Of a DNA stretch of 64,000 nucleotides, positions 44,847-56,109 are shown piece by piece. Positions within the stretch are counted from its first letter, which is position 1. Each line of letters begins with the position of its first letter. The DNA comes from Eustoma russellianum. Lineage: Eukaryota > Streptophyta > Magnoliopsida > Gentianales > Gentianaceae. The stretch covers positions 32,968,690-33,032,689 of the forward strand of contig AP025043.1 in assembly GCA_036186865.1 (NCBI GenBank), written 5' to 3'. Made by a program: the position numbers and the translations under genes. The notes beneath the pieces were generated by a model. It ran no database searches. It saw nothing but the letters and a program-made list of their open reading frames with translations, and had not been told where the DNA came from.

Positions 44847-47452
44847 TGTTGAGAAATATGTTCGGATAATTTTCAAAGTCATGATTTTAAGTGGTAAATA
44901 CTTAAAAATATCATACATGGTGTTATATGTGATTAAAAGTTGAAAAAGTTGAAAATGTTGACGTCGATCTCTCAAGTTGTTGCACTTCGATCGATCGATT
45001 TACTTTGATCCCTCACATCGATCGATCCATGTAAGGCAGTGAAAATTCAAGACCTTATGGTGAGAAATCGATCTCTAAACCTGAGACACATCGATCTATC
45101 GATGTATACTTCGAACCCTCACTTCGACCGATCGATGTAGGTCAGAGACAAACTCTGAAACTTACTGTGAGACATCGATCTCTGAAGCTGAGGCACTTCG
45201 ATCGATCGATGTCTAGGGTTTTTAGAAATATTTTTTCTAAAATATGATAAAGTGGTTGTTTTCATTTGCACATGATTTATACATGTTCATTATGTGATTA
45301 TTATGTGTTTTTGATGATCATAAATGTATTGTGACTAATGTGCCTTGGAAGTTTCTACAACTTACCAAAAAGGATAAAATTGGTACTTTGAGTTTTGTAG
45401 GAATATGGTATGGTGGAAATACTTCAAGGACTTATTCTCATCTTATTTATCATGACAAAGATGATATTATGACTATTTCTGACCATCGAGGTCATTTCTG
45501 GAGTTTCTCTCACCAGGGGCATTTTGGTCATTTCACCTCTGAAGGTATTTTTGGTATTTTCACTCAAGGAATCTCTTGAGTATATTCTTATCATCATTCT
45601 GGAGTTGAGTTGTGATTATTTTGAAGATTATATGGTGGCTTTATATTATTTCTCTCACATGATGATATTATTGACCATAGCGGGATATGTGACGAGTTGG
45701 GATGTCACACTCTGTTTTTTTCTTGAAGACTCTTTTGTATATGTTATTGGAGGACATTTATCATCATATTTAAGAGAATATAAAGGTGTTCAAGGTGTGC
45801 AAATGATCACAACATACAAGAATAAATATTGGGAATTTTGGTGTTACATGTTGACATAATCTTGTCAATTGTTATTTGGTGATTTCTTCTTCGAAAATCT
45901 GAGTTGATATACATATATAAAGCCTTAAAAACGTTTATATTCAGGTGGATATGATGGTGTACTCATTTTATAGCTTGGTGACAAGTGGACCAACCAAAAA
46001 GGAGCTAGTTGGCAAAAATTGCCAACTAGGATTTTCAAAAATGTAGCCAACGGCTACTTGGTGTTCTTGGAGATAATCTTTGATTTGAACTTGTCAAAGA
46101 CTCACATGCCTATTCTTTTGCAAGGAGTTGAGGGTATTTTGGTAACATTATCCTCTCTTATTATCTTCATTTGGCAAAGGATAATCAAAACTATCCTAGG
46201 TGGAAATATTGGCCAACATTATTATGCCAAGGTAGACCAATCATTTGCTTTATGTTGCCAAGTGTAGAAGGTCAACCAATGATGTGAAGACAACTTAGAC
46301 TTGACGATGAAGATGGTGACATGTGTGCATTCTTATCTCCAAGGCTCAATTCACACTATAAATAGGAGGCAATGGTGAAGAAGATGAAACACACTTGAAG
46401 CTCACTTGAAAGCATTTGTTGATTTGTCTAGCTATCATCTTCTTCTTGTTGTTCTTGTTTCATTCTTTGTAGCAAAGGTGTTCTTGTTGTATTTGTTGAG
46501 CAACAAGTCACTTGAGCTTCATTTGTAATATTGATTAGCCAATTCTATAAGGCTACATCAATAGGTGGTAGATATGTTGTAACTAAGTGTTGTATTGAAG
46601 GTGTTCATCCAAGTCTTGAATAGGCTTGGTTTATAACCCAAAGATCAAGCTTGGATCTTGTTGTAAGTTGATTCATACCATAGTGAAATCCAAGGAAAGG
46701 TGTTCCTTGGGACTGGAGTATGTCACATTGACCGAACTAGGATAAATCCTCGGTGTTCTTGTCTTGTTTCTACCTTTCCATTTTGTGCCCGTTTTTACTG
46801 CAGTTTTCACACAACTTCTCACGATTTAAAAAAATATCTAAACACTTTCAAAATTCGTGATTTTTGGTAGAGGTATACATCAGACTGTTAGCTTTCATGT
46901 GCAACAAGAATCACTTGATTTGAGCAAGGGAATGTTAGTGTTTCAGTCGTTGCAAGATAACTGCTCCAATCTGACTGCAATCTGACCAGTTTTGAGAAAA
47001 CTTGAATTCTATATTAATCAAGAATTGTTGAAGGTCAAGTCCTTTTGGAAACATAAACTACAAATGCTAAGCAGTATTTTGACATAAAGTTTAACCTTTT
47101 TGGTTAAGTATTCAAAGAGAAACATGTTTTTCAATTTCAGCAACATTCTGTCCAATTTTGTCCATATTGACTATCTGAATCTTTTTATTTGTTGGAAGGG
47201 TCAAACGATCTTATTTTTCTCTGATTTTTGGATAGAGTCTTGTTAACACATTGAAGTTAATTTCTGAAAATTTTCATAATTCTTAGAGTTGTGTACAAAG
47301 ATTTTTGAATTTGTCAAAAACAGGTTCTGAATGTATGGTAGTTTCAAATTCTATTTTCCAAGGGGATTTTTATCAAGGGTAGTAGTGTAATTTTCGCTAA
47401 ACACTATTCACCCCCCCTTTAGTTGTGTTTATTTCAGGTGCATGGTCCAACA
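44847..47452 (+). repeat. Solo LTR (2,606 bp) of a related copia family, with target duplication
   Basis: The segment starts TGTTGAG and ends CCAACA (terminal TGTTG/CAACA inverted bases) and is flanked by tggat on both sides (44842-44846 and 47453-47457). It has a TATA box (tataaatagg, 46357-46366) and a downstream block similar to that of the host LTR (gactggagtatgtcacattg), so it is an LTR. No primer site, gag or pol is inside, which fits a solo LTR formed by LTR-LTR recombination. Small open frames inside (45331-46267) have no recognised domain. Confidence 0.85.
44955..45215 (+). repeat. About 110-bp tandem repeats with cgatcgatcgat in the solo LTR
   Basis: Three partial units start near 44957, 45067 and 45177. 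Each carries atcgatctct and tcgatcgatcgatg-type palindromic stretches. Confidence 0.75.
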
Positions 47453-47972
47453 TGGATAAGTATAAGTCAGTCAAATGTTAATAGTTCTGTGACTAATGCT
47501 ATCTGATTCTCAGATTTGCAAAGGTTGAGAACATCAACGTGGTTGACATACTTACCAAGAGAATTTTGAAAACCTGTTCTAACTCATTAAATTAAACATC
47601 TTAAGGGTCATATCATAAAAGTTTCTGGTCATTTAGAGTTGTCAATTAATAGGAATAAATTTTTTATTTCGGATCATAGTTTTTGGCAGATCGATGCAAT
47701 CTGTGGAAAAACATTTTTCCAATGGGATAGACTTAGAGTTTTAATCTGAACTTTTTGTGAGACACTCATAACATCTGCAAGCATATTGTCACCAAATTTC
47801 ATAATTTTTGGAGGTCTACAACCTGGTCAACTAATTAATTCAAATCATGATCTGAAAACAGAAACTGTTTTTAGAAGTGAGTTGTTTGGTCTAAAAATGT
47901 TTTAAAAACCGAATTTTCTGCACTCACTATTCAACCCCTCCCCCCATCTAGTGGTGCCATATAGGTCCTACA
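47453..47972 (+). repeat. Copia 3' LTR, second part
   Basis: It continues the LTR after the solo-LTR insertion, matching 28503-29017, and ends ggtcctaca at 47972. Confidence 0.8.
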
Positions 47973-48096
47973 GATTCTCCCTCTCACCTGGATTTTTGAC
48001 TTCTATTGTATTCTCATTATCAGATAGATCATTAATACTCCAGGTATTGCCTTCTTTTTCATGTTCAGAATCAGTGATTCCCTTACCATAGAATAC

Positions 48097-49064
48097 CTAC
48101 AACATCAAGGGAAACATACATTTTCCTTGATGTAGATGAGTAACACTTGTATCCTTTCTGAGTATGAGAATGCCAAGAAAGATAAATCTTTCAGACCTCA
48201 TGTCCAGTTTATTTCTATATTGTTCAGGAATGTGTCTAAAAACAATGCAACCAAACAATTTCATAGGAAATTCAGAAAACAGACTAAAATTAGGAAAATA
48301 CTGAGACAAAGCAATTTTAGGAGTTATATAGTTTATAACCTTAGATGGCATTCTATTAATAAGATGCGTAGCAGTTAGTACACCTCACCCCAATAATGCT
48401 TAGGAACTTTCATAGACATCATAATAGCCCTGGTTACTTCAAGGAGATGTCTATTCTTCCTTTCCGCTACTCTTTTTTGTTTAGGAGTGAAGGTGCAGGA
48501 TGTCTGATGGTGACTTCGCTTAGTACTGAGATAATCTTTTAGGGATGTTTCCAAATGTTCAAGGCCATTATCAGTTCTTAATGTTTTTATTGTTGTATTA
48601 AAGTGGTTCTATGTCATACATATGAATTTCAATGTCCCTAACTTCATATTTGTGTTTCATCAAGTATAACCAGGTGCGCCTGGTATGATCATCAAAAAAG
48701 GTAATAAACCATTTTGCCCCATTAATTTTGCTACCTTTGAAGGTCCCCACACGTCTGAGTGGATTAAATTAAATGGAGCACTACTCTTATAATCTTTCTT
48801 TGGATAACTGGTTCTACAACTTTTTGCAAAGAAACAATCTTCACAAAATAAATCAGAAGGTTTGATATTAGTAAACAAGGTTGGCATAAGTCTTCTAAGA
48901 TACAAGAAGTTAGGATGTCCTAATCTCTTATGCCATAACAAAATACCCTCAGTATTATTACTAGAAACCATAAATGATCCTATACTAGTTTGACTACTGA
49001 GAGAATATGGCTCTTCATCTTGAAGAAGGAAGAGTAGATTGACCTTGTTAGCACTACCAATCAT
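48097..49064 (-). pseudogene. Copia integrase fragments
   Basis: The first part has a pre-integrase block (LLWHKRLGHPNFLYLRRLMP), CEDCFFAKS and NLIHSDVWGPSKV, the start of the catalytic core. The second (48351-48097) has RNKLDMRSERFIFLGI, the end of integrase. The middle (48360-48660) has lost its frame. Confidence 0.75.
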
Positions 49065-49219
49065 TTTATTGGAGAAGATATCCTTAAAATAACATTTAGA
49101 GGGTGAGAACCTTACTTCACATATATTGTCTTCTGCAATTTTTCCTACAGATATTAGACTAAAACTTAACTCAGGGATAAGCAGAACATTCTTTAGCTTT
49201 AAGTTCTTAATTAATTATA

Positions 49220-49761
49220 ATATTTCCACAACCAACTATATTGATTCCAGCACCATTAGCCACCTTAACTCTTGCAGGTTTGTTAAATGACACATCATCA
49301 GTTAGTTTGTTCCTATTCTACGTCATATGCTGTGTGGCACCAGAATCAACTATCCATACACAGAGAAGTTTAGAGTCTTTACTATAGCTGACCATAGTGG
49401 CCTGAATTGCTGCCTATTGTGAGTCATGATGCTTCATGAATTGAAGAATTGCATCCAACTGACTTTGGATTGGTACATCAGAAGGTCCAATAACACAGTT
49501 ACTGGATATATTTGGGTTTGAACCCCTCCAACTACTGTTAGTTGAGGCTTGAGACCTTCAGGGTTTAGGATTCCTCAATTGCTCATTAAATTCGGTTGAG
49601 GGCCTCCCATGCTTGGCAAAGCATCTTCCTTCTGTATGGCCTGATTTTTTACAGAACTTATAGAAAGGCATTGAGTCATTGGTTCTTCTATTCTCATTGT
49701 GAGATGGCGGAACATATCTCTTGAGAGCTACATTAGCAGTAATAAAATCACTTTTATGCAT
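49220..49761 (-). pseudogene. Copia zinc knuckle and protease
   Basis: A knuckle, CKKSGHTEGRC, is at 49655-49620. Further on the minus strand VWIVDSGATQHMT (about 49355-49315) is the copia protease with an intact DSG. Frameshifts separate the two. Confidence 0.72.
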
Positions 49762-49762
49762 T

Positions 49763-50330
49763 TTAGGCAGCCAAAACTGTTCCTTCAGTAGTAGAAGAGA
49801 AACTCATCATGTGTTTTATCCTACTTTCCTCCTGTCTTATTTCAGAGAAAATATTGTTCATGGAAGGCAGTGGTTTTGTGACAAGAATCCATCCTCTAAC
49901 ATCATCAAACTCTTTGTTTAAACTAGCTAAGAATATAAAGATTCTCCTAGTTTTAGTGATGCTTTTATACATCTTATCTGCCTCTTGATTTGGCCATTTG
50001 TGTGAGTCATATACATCGATTTGTTGCCAAATCCTTTTCAGCTGTCCAAAGTATATATTTACAAGAGAGTCTTCTTGCTTTATATCATGAAGCATGACAT
50101 CTAATTCGTAGAATTCAGAGATGTTATCTACTTTAGAATACATCACCTGAGCTGCTTTCCAGATTTTAGCAGCAGAGTCGTATAGAATAAAGTTATCACT
50201 TACCTCAGTAGTCATGTATCCAATTAGCCATGACATGATCATAGAATTTTCAGCATTCCAACTTTTGAAATGAGCATCATTTTCATCAGGAACTTCATAA
50301 CATTTTCATCAAAGTGAGCAACCCTTGGCT
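49763..50330 (-). pseudogene. Copia gag
   Basis: The 159-codon frame from 50242 has WLIGYMTTEVSDNFILYDSA, AKIWKAAQVMYSK, YFGQLKRIWQQIDVY and FLASLNKEFDDVRGWIL, typical of the retrotransposon Gag of copia (UBN2-type). The N terminus is broken near 50260-50330. Confidence 0.75.
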
Positions 50331-51041
50331 ATGGCACCTCTTCTTCATCCTCTTCATCGACCAGGTCCTCCAAATCATCTTCTCCATCTTTCTCATCCTC
50401 ATCATCATCCTCGAATTATTCATCGTCGTCGTCGTTGTCATCGTTTTCAACAGAATTTATGTTTATTTGATCTTACGTATTCGCATGGTGATGAACATAT
50501 TCTAAAAATAGGTTTTGTAGATCCAACAACATCTCTGTCTATAGTACCACCAAGAATATTTGCACCGGGTGGCGTAACATCATGCAATGCCACTTATACC
50601 TCCACAGCTGGAAGGGTTGGATAAGAAATTGACACTTCAAAAGCTAATTCTAAGTCTTCATCGTCAAAAAATTAGCCAAGTTTTAGACGTAAACAGACCC
50701 ATGAGGCTCGAATGGGTATTGACAGACTAGCTTAATTGCTCCAACATCTGCATCCACCTCCAATCTAGAATAACTCTCTCTTTAAATGCTTTATATGTGA
50801 TATCATTTGACACCCTAATTATTTTCGTAGAAGGACGATCTCACAAAATTCTATTTGGTGAATTTACCGTCTAACCTACGTAATACAAAGCAATTTGGAT
50901 ATTTTTGATTTTTGGCTGCCATTTTCGCATTGCAAAGATTGCAATGAAGAAACGTAATTTCGCGATCATAAATTGCAAAGGACTAGAAATTCAATGGTAT
51001 ATTTGTTCAAAACTACAATAGCATTGTTCAATAAAGCCGAT
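50331..51041. other. Unassigned region with a Pro/His-rich open frame
   Basis: A tcatc-rich low-complexity stretch (50340-50450) makes a Pro/His/Arg-rich open frame (50325-50624) without recognised domains. The remainder is AT-rich and featureless. Confidence 0.35.
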
Positions 51042-51279
51042 GCTCTAAAGCGCCATTCACACAATGGCGCCTTAAGCACCTACGGAGCAATTAGAAATGA
51101 CACCTTAGAGCACGGCGGCTTTCAGAGCTCTCCGGAGCAGTTTTTAGATGTTAAAAGATGTTTTGCTCTAAGATGCCCTTCATAATGGCGCCTTAGAGGT
51201 GTCCCTTAGGCAAATGGCGCCTTAGAGGCTGCTCTTAGGCGCCATCAGTAATGGCACCTTAGAGCGTCTTAGGCGCCAT
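51042..51279. repeat. Cluster of AATGGCGCCTTAGAG motifs in both orientations
   Basis: The motif AATGRCRCCTTAGAG occurs at 51063, 51096, 51184, 51213 and 51250 on plus. Its complement form (gctcttaggcgccat) occurs at 51042, 51231 and 51266. The GGCGCC core is palindromic. Spacing is irregular. Confidence 0.7.
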
Positions 51280-51559
51280 CCACAAAGATACCGTACGTTT
51301 TTCTGAAATTTCTCCAAAATATATCTTATTTGTAAAACAAGTTATTAAAACTATATTATTTTTTTAAAATTTCCCCGAAAAACCTCCTCACGTTTCATAA
51401 AAGACTTTTACTTCCCTTTATTTTGGATGAAAAAAAGTACCAATCATTTTCAGTAGAAACATGTAGATTAGTGTGGTAAACACGGAAAAATGAAGCTGGA
51501 GTCAGCCCAATCTGGTGAGAGTGGTAAACACAAAAGGAAACTAGAGTCAATCCAATCTG

Positions 51560-51992
51560 GTGGGAGGTTTAAAATACCTTTTAAAGATGAGAAATTTCAT
51601 AATATATTATATTTTTATAAAGGAAAACCTAAAATATCATAGGAATTTGAAAAATTCTTGGAATAATTAGGATGAAACTAGCAATACCATCCAAGGAAAC
51701 CCTAGGTTGAACTGCCAATCGTGTGCAAGAATCACACTTGGACAGCACAAGCGGTTGGGCCCTAGGGGGTAAGTGGTTTTCGGGTGTAGAAAGGCCGTTT
51801 TAAGGGAGAAAACCACCCAGGCCCAAGAAGGCACTGGCAGGCGCGTCCAAGGCTTAAATGGGCATTCCAGGTGCGTTCAAAGGCCTAAACGGCCTTGGAA
51901 GGCTCGTCCAAGGGCCTGGAGGGCACTGTCAGGCGCATCCTGCCATGACCTGCCAGGCCCAGCCAACTATAACTCTAACCCTAACTATAACC
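51560..51992. repeat. Left arm of a long imperfect inverted repeat
   Basis: Segments such as caataccatccaagg, ggccgttttaaggg and the GC-rich ggc..cgtccaagg repeats match the reverse complement of 56460-56870. A complete LTR element lies exactly between the arms, next to an aaccctaa-rich centre. The outer end is not sharply defined. Confidence 0.5.
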
Positions 51993-53183
51993 TGATGAGA
52001 TTCAAGGAGACCTAACTATACAAACTTCACGAACGAGGGCCTTGAATAGACAAACTCCACAAACAAGAAGTTTTTGCACAAATAGAAGATGTAAACTAAA
52101 GAGCTTCTTGTTCAAACATGTACTGGATAAGACAAGGAAAGTAGATGCATGATTTTTCTATGTTCATTGAGCCCATGATTTGATTGTCCTTGAGTTTAAT
52201 GCATATCATAAGAAAATAAGGGTTGGTGAGAGGGCAGGATGGTCATTTCATGCGTTGTCATCGTAATATCCAGTCTAATTATTTGCGTTGTCTTTGTTTT
52301 GGGTCTAGGATATTTTATCACATCTTTTAATGTGTTTATAGTGCTAATGGCTATGTTTGAGCGTTTTCTAAGGTGACAACGCTAAATAAGGAAGGCCGAT
52401 GGACACCAGTTGGTATTTTGAATGTCCAGATCGGAGTACTGATCCTAATGGGTTCAAACAACTTAGAGGTCTTAGATAGCTGAATTTGGGATGATCTTGA
52501 TGTTTTGCACTTTTCTTAATTCGGGCTAGAAAATTGACTAAAATCATATGGAAGGAGGGAGTCCAGAATGGAAAGTACTGAAGTTCACTGGATAGATACC
52601 TAGTCCTTGGAAGCACGTATCTCTGTCAAGAAGAGTCCAAATGAGGTGATTCAAAAGCCAAAATTCAAGATAATTTCATGCACTACAACTTTGCTGAAGA
52701 GTCCAAACCCTAATTCGACGTCTAGAAGCGGGTAGAAGCCAATAACCGACAGAGTATAATTCCAGGGCGTGATATTAGGGATTTGAATTATGTAATCTTC
52801 CTTGATTAGCTTTGACTTATCTTTTATGTAAAGGTAGAAAACGGCAGCTAATGGAGGGACAGTTTTCAGAATTTCATAATTTGAGAATTCAAAATTGCAG
52901 CCGTGTGTTGCTTTATTTGGTGTGTTTTCCTTTGGTTTTCACAAATTAAAATCAAGGCTAAATCCAATCAAAGTTTGAGCAAACCTAGTTGGTGAATCAT
53001 AATCCAAGGATACGAAACGACGTGTTGGATTGGGAGATTTGAATTGCTCGAAGTAGACATTGTTGGCTTCTCTTGTCCAAGAAGGTGGTGTTTGCGTCAT
53101 TGTCCCACGCAAGGGTTGATCAAAGGTGTCTTTTGGAGTTGAAAGAAGTGATCGTCAATTCAATACGATCCAAGATCGTATCG
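51993..53183 (+). repeat. LTR1 of the non-autonomous element
   Basis: About 1.19 kb. It matches LTR2 with scattered substitutions and lacks an 85-bp stretch found in LTR2 at about 55674-55760. Confidence 0.87.
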
Positions 53184-53186
53184 AAG

Positions 53187-53203
53187 TGGTATCAGAGCGA
53201 AGG
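53187..53203 (+). promoter_or_regulatory. Primer-binding site of the non-autonomous element
   Basis: tggtatcagagcgaagg lies three bases after LTR1. The first 12 bases match initiator tRNA-Met. Confidence 0.82.
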
Positions 53204-53553
53204 TTTCTTCTTTACAACTCGCATATTCTTCATTCTCTTGTTTTCCTTGTTGTTTTCATCTTCATTCCCAAAACGTCCAACACCCATCTCTGTCTCTATT
53301 ATCATTTCTTCAATTTCAATTGTCATCTTAATTCAAAAAAAAAGAAGGATGCACTTTTCTTTTCAACACAACGAAGACAAAAAACAAAAAAAAGTCATAC
53401 CTTTTGCTTCAATCCACCCTACATTCCCATGCACGAGAGAAAGGAACATACATATTGATTTTGATTTCACTAACGTAACGATGTTTTTTTGTCTTTGTGT
53501 TAGTTTTTCGTTTCTTTGTTTTCTTGATTAATTTCAGGTTACTCATAGATTCC

Positions 53554-54835
53554 ATGGAGGATGACATTAGAGACCTCTATCGTGCAACGATAGAAAGCTT
53601 ACGTAAAGCTCATTTCACTTATGGAATTGCATATGATTTGCATGATATGAGTGATGATTCTAGCGTTGATATTGAGCATGATTCTTATGATGACGATGCT
53701 GAAATTTCAATTGATACACATGTTGTTCATGATGATAAAGTTGATGTGCCGAATAAACATGACTTACATGATAAGCTTGTTGACTTGCATGATCCTAATT
53801 TGCTTAAATCCAGTTTGTCTAAATCTGATTCCAGTGATGATATTATTTTGCACTCTAAGGTGTACGAACTTGATATGAAATTGCATGTTGGTTTCCATGA
53901 GGATGTTGAAGTTGAACATGGCTTTGTGAACATCATAGAACGTAATTGTGACATTCATAAGAAACTTCTAGCACAAAAAAGAACGTAACTTTGAGATCCT
54001 TACGGAAATAGAAGAACAAAAGGCGTACAGATTAGACCTCCTTAATAAATTGCAGGGTCTTAGGAGACTTGTTGATGTTTGTTCATATGCATGAGACTGA
54101 CATGCGTGCTGAATAAAAAAGTGATGAGCTTGAATATGAAATTGTTTGTGCCACACATGATTCATATGATTTGCTTGATTTACATGCTGATTTACAAGAT
54201 GACTTGAGTGTCATTTCATGTGAGAACAGTGATGGCTTAGGTCATAAACATGATAACGTTGAGAAACATGAATGGGTTGTCTACGATAATCCTTTGTTTG
54301 AGTGCCTTGATATTGACATTCTATCCCATGAAAATTCTAACTTGCATGAGTATGAATCTAAAATTCCACTTGACATTACGTTGCACACTGATTTTGAAGA
54401 CGATAATCTGCATGTTAGTGCTGGTTTGTGCTTTGTTGAGCATGATAGTTCAAATACATCTGATTTGGAAGTTCTACGGAGCGTACAAGGTATGTTGTTT
54501 ATTCCTCATGTTTTACATACTCTCTCTTTCATGCATGATAAATCTTATGTGAGGAGTTTTATACCTATCTTATTAGTGCATCCTAAAAATATTAGAAAGA
54601 GGTGTTTGTTGCTAAGTGTTCATGAAGATATGTGTTATGATGTGTTGTTATTTGCATATGTCTTCATTCAATTAATTGTTCATCCTAAGCATGTTAAACT
54701 CAAATTATGCATGTTCATTACACTTTATGCTCTTAGGTTTGTGTCTTGTGTATATTATGAGTCATTTGTGGAGTATCCCTTTGATCCATTTGTGTGTTTA
54801 GATTCGAGGTCAAATCCTTTTGAGGAGGGAGGGAA
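53554..54835 (+). pseudogene. Orphan Asp/His-rich acidic ORF, broken by frameshifts
   Basis: I do not recognise this protein. The ATG at 53554 starts MEDDIRDLYRATIESLRKAH, and the frame is open to 53988. Repeated Asp/His/Leu segments such as HDLHDKLVDLHD and acidic Ser/Asp stretches dominate. A frame change then leads through a charged helical segment (about 53980-54100). It continues into the frame read from 54171 (LDLHADLQDDLSV), which stays open to the LTR. The last part is more hydrophobic, with repeated Val, Leu, Phe and His, and ends SRSNPFEEGGND across the purine tract. That ending resembles the pol C terminus of some plant Ty3/gypsy elements (inference). No Gag, zinc knuckle or protease motif is present. 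It could be a structural or Gag-replacement protein, or captured host sequence. Confidence 0.6.
54823..54835 (+). promoter_or_regulatory. Polypurine tract of the non-autonomous element
   Basis: gaggagggaggga lies directly before LTR2 and overlaps the orphan ORF end. Confidence 0.78.
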
Positions 54836-56109
54836 TGATGAGATTCAAAGAGCCCTAACTATACAAACTTCACAAGCGAGGGCCTTGAATATACAAACTC
54901 CACAAACAAGAAGTTTTCGCACAAATAGAAGATGAAAACTAAAGAGCTTCTTGTTCAAACATGTATAGGATAAACCAAGGAATGTAGATGCATGATTTTT
55001 CTATGTTCATTGAGCCCATGATTTGATTGTCCTTGAGTTTAATACATATCATAAGATGTAAGGGTTGGTGAGAAGGCAGGATGGTCATTTCATACGTTAT
55101 CGTCGTAATATCGAGTCTAGTTGTTTGTGTTGTCTTTGTTTTGGGTCTAGGATATTTTATAGCGTCTTTTAATGTGTTTATAGTGCTAATGGCTGTGTTT
55201 GAGTGTTTTCTAAGGTGACAACGCTAAATAAGGAAGGCCACCGGACACCAGTTGGTATTTTGAATGCCCAGGTCGGAGTACTGATCTTAATGGCTTCAAA
55301 CAACTTGGAGGTCCTAGATAACTCAATTTGGGACGATTTTGATGTTTTGCACTTTTCTTAATTCGGGCTAGAAGATTGACTAAAATCAGATGGAAGGAGG
55401 GAGTCCAGAATGGAAAGTACTGAAGTTCACTGGATAGATACCTAGTCTTTGGAAGCATGTATCTCTATCAAGAAGAGTCCAAATGAGGTGATTCAAAAGC
55501 CCAAATTCAATATAATTTCATGCGCTACAACTTTGATGAAGAGTCCAAACCCTAATTCGTCATCTAGAAGCGGGTAAAAGCCAATAACCGATAGGGTATA
55601 ATTCCAGGGCGTGATTTTAGGGATTTGAATTATGTAATCTTCCTTGATTAGCTTTGACTTATCTTTTATGTAAATTTGATTTAGATTAATAGGTAGTGAT
55701 CTGAGGACTTTGATTAATTAGTTATTTTTTAGGAATACCAAAACTTAGATTTATATTAGGTAGAAAACGACAGCTAATGGAGGGACAGTTTTCAGAATTT
55801 CATAATTTGAGAATTCAAAATTGCAGCCTTGTGTTGCTTTATTTGGTGTGTTTTCCTTTGTTTTTCGCAAATTAAAATCAAGTCTAGGTCCAATCAAGGT
55901 TTGAGCAAACCTAGTTGGTGAATCATAATCCAAGGATACAAAACGACGTGTTGGATTGGGAGATTCGAATTGCTCGAAGTAGACATTGTTGGCTTCTCTT
56001 GTCCAAGAAGGTGGTGTTTGCGCCATTGTCCCACGCAAGGGCTGATCAAAGGTGTCTTTTGGAGTTGAAAGAAGCAATCGTCAATTCAATACGATCCAAG
56101 ATCGTATCA
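54836..56109 (+). repeat. LTR2 of the non-autonomous element
   Basis: About 1.27 kb, from tgatgagattcaaagagcc to gatcgtatca, followed by the target duplication taacc. Confidence 0.87.

Larger units (their letters stand above)
28399..47972 (+). mobile_element. SIRE-like Ty1/copia element, interrupted by two nested insertions
   Basis: A partial 5' LTR, a primer site, gag, protease, integrase and RT lie in copia order. The coding part is cut at 29520 by a Ty3/gypsy element that ends at 40422. The 3' LTR is cut at 44846 by a solo LTR that ends at 47452. The RT ends abruptly at about 44260, joined straight to mid-LTR sequence, so RNase H, the polypurine tract and the U3 start are deleted. The large Lys-rich coiled-coil Gag tail and long LTR with an ACTGGAGTAGGTTGTTTTAA block suggest the SIRE/Maximus lineage (inference). 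Confidence 0.8.
47990..50330 (-). mobile_element. Degenerate Ty1/copia element on the minus strand
   Basis: Gag (50330-49763), a zinc knuckle and protease (49761-49220), and integrase (49064-48097) are recognisable in this order on the minus strand. No RT, RNase H or LTR was seen; the left edge is where the SIRE-like copia ends. It is an older remnant than that element. Confidence 0.75.
51993..56109 (+). mobile_element. Complete non-autonomous LTR retrotransposon with an orphan ORF
   Basis: Two direct LTRs (51993-53183 and 54836-56109) start TGATGAGATTC and end GTATC(A). A tRNA-Met primer site follows LTR1, and a purine tract precedes LTR2. taacc flanks both sides (51988-51992 and 56110-56114). 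The 1.65-kb interior lacks protease, RT, RNase H and integrase and instead encodes an acidic protein of unknown function. It must have used the enzymes of another element. Confidence 0.87.

Noticed and set aside
50325..50624. A Pro/His/Arg-rich protein of 99 residues
   Set aside because: Low-complexity tcatc repeats create it in several frames. There is no conserved domain, and it sits beside a decayed copia gag.
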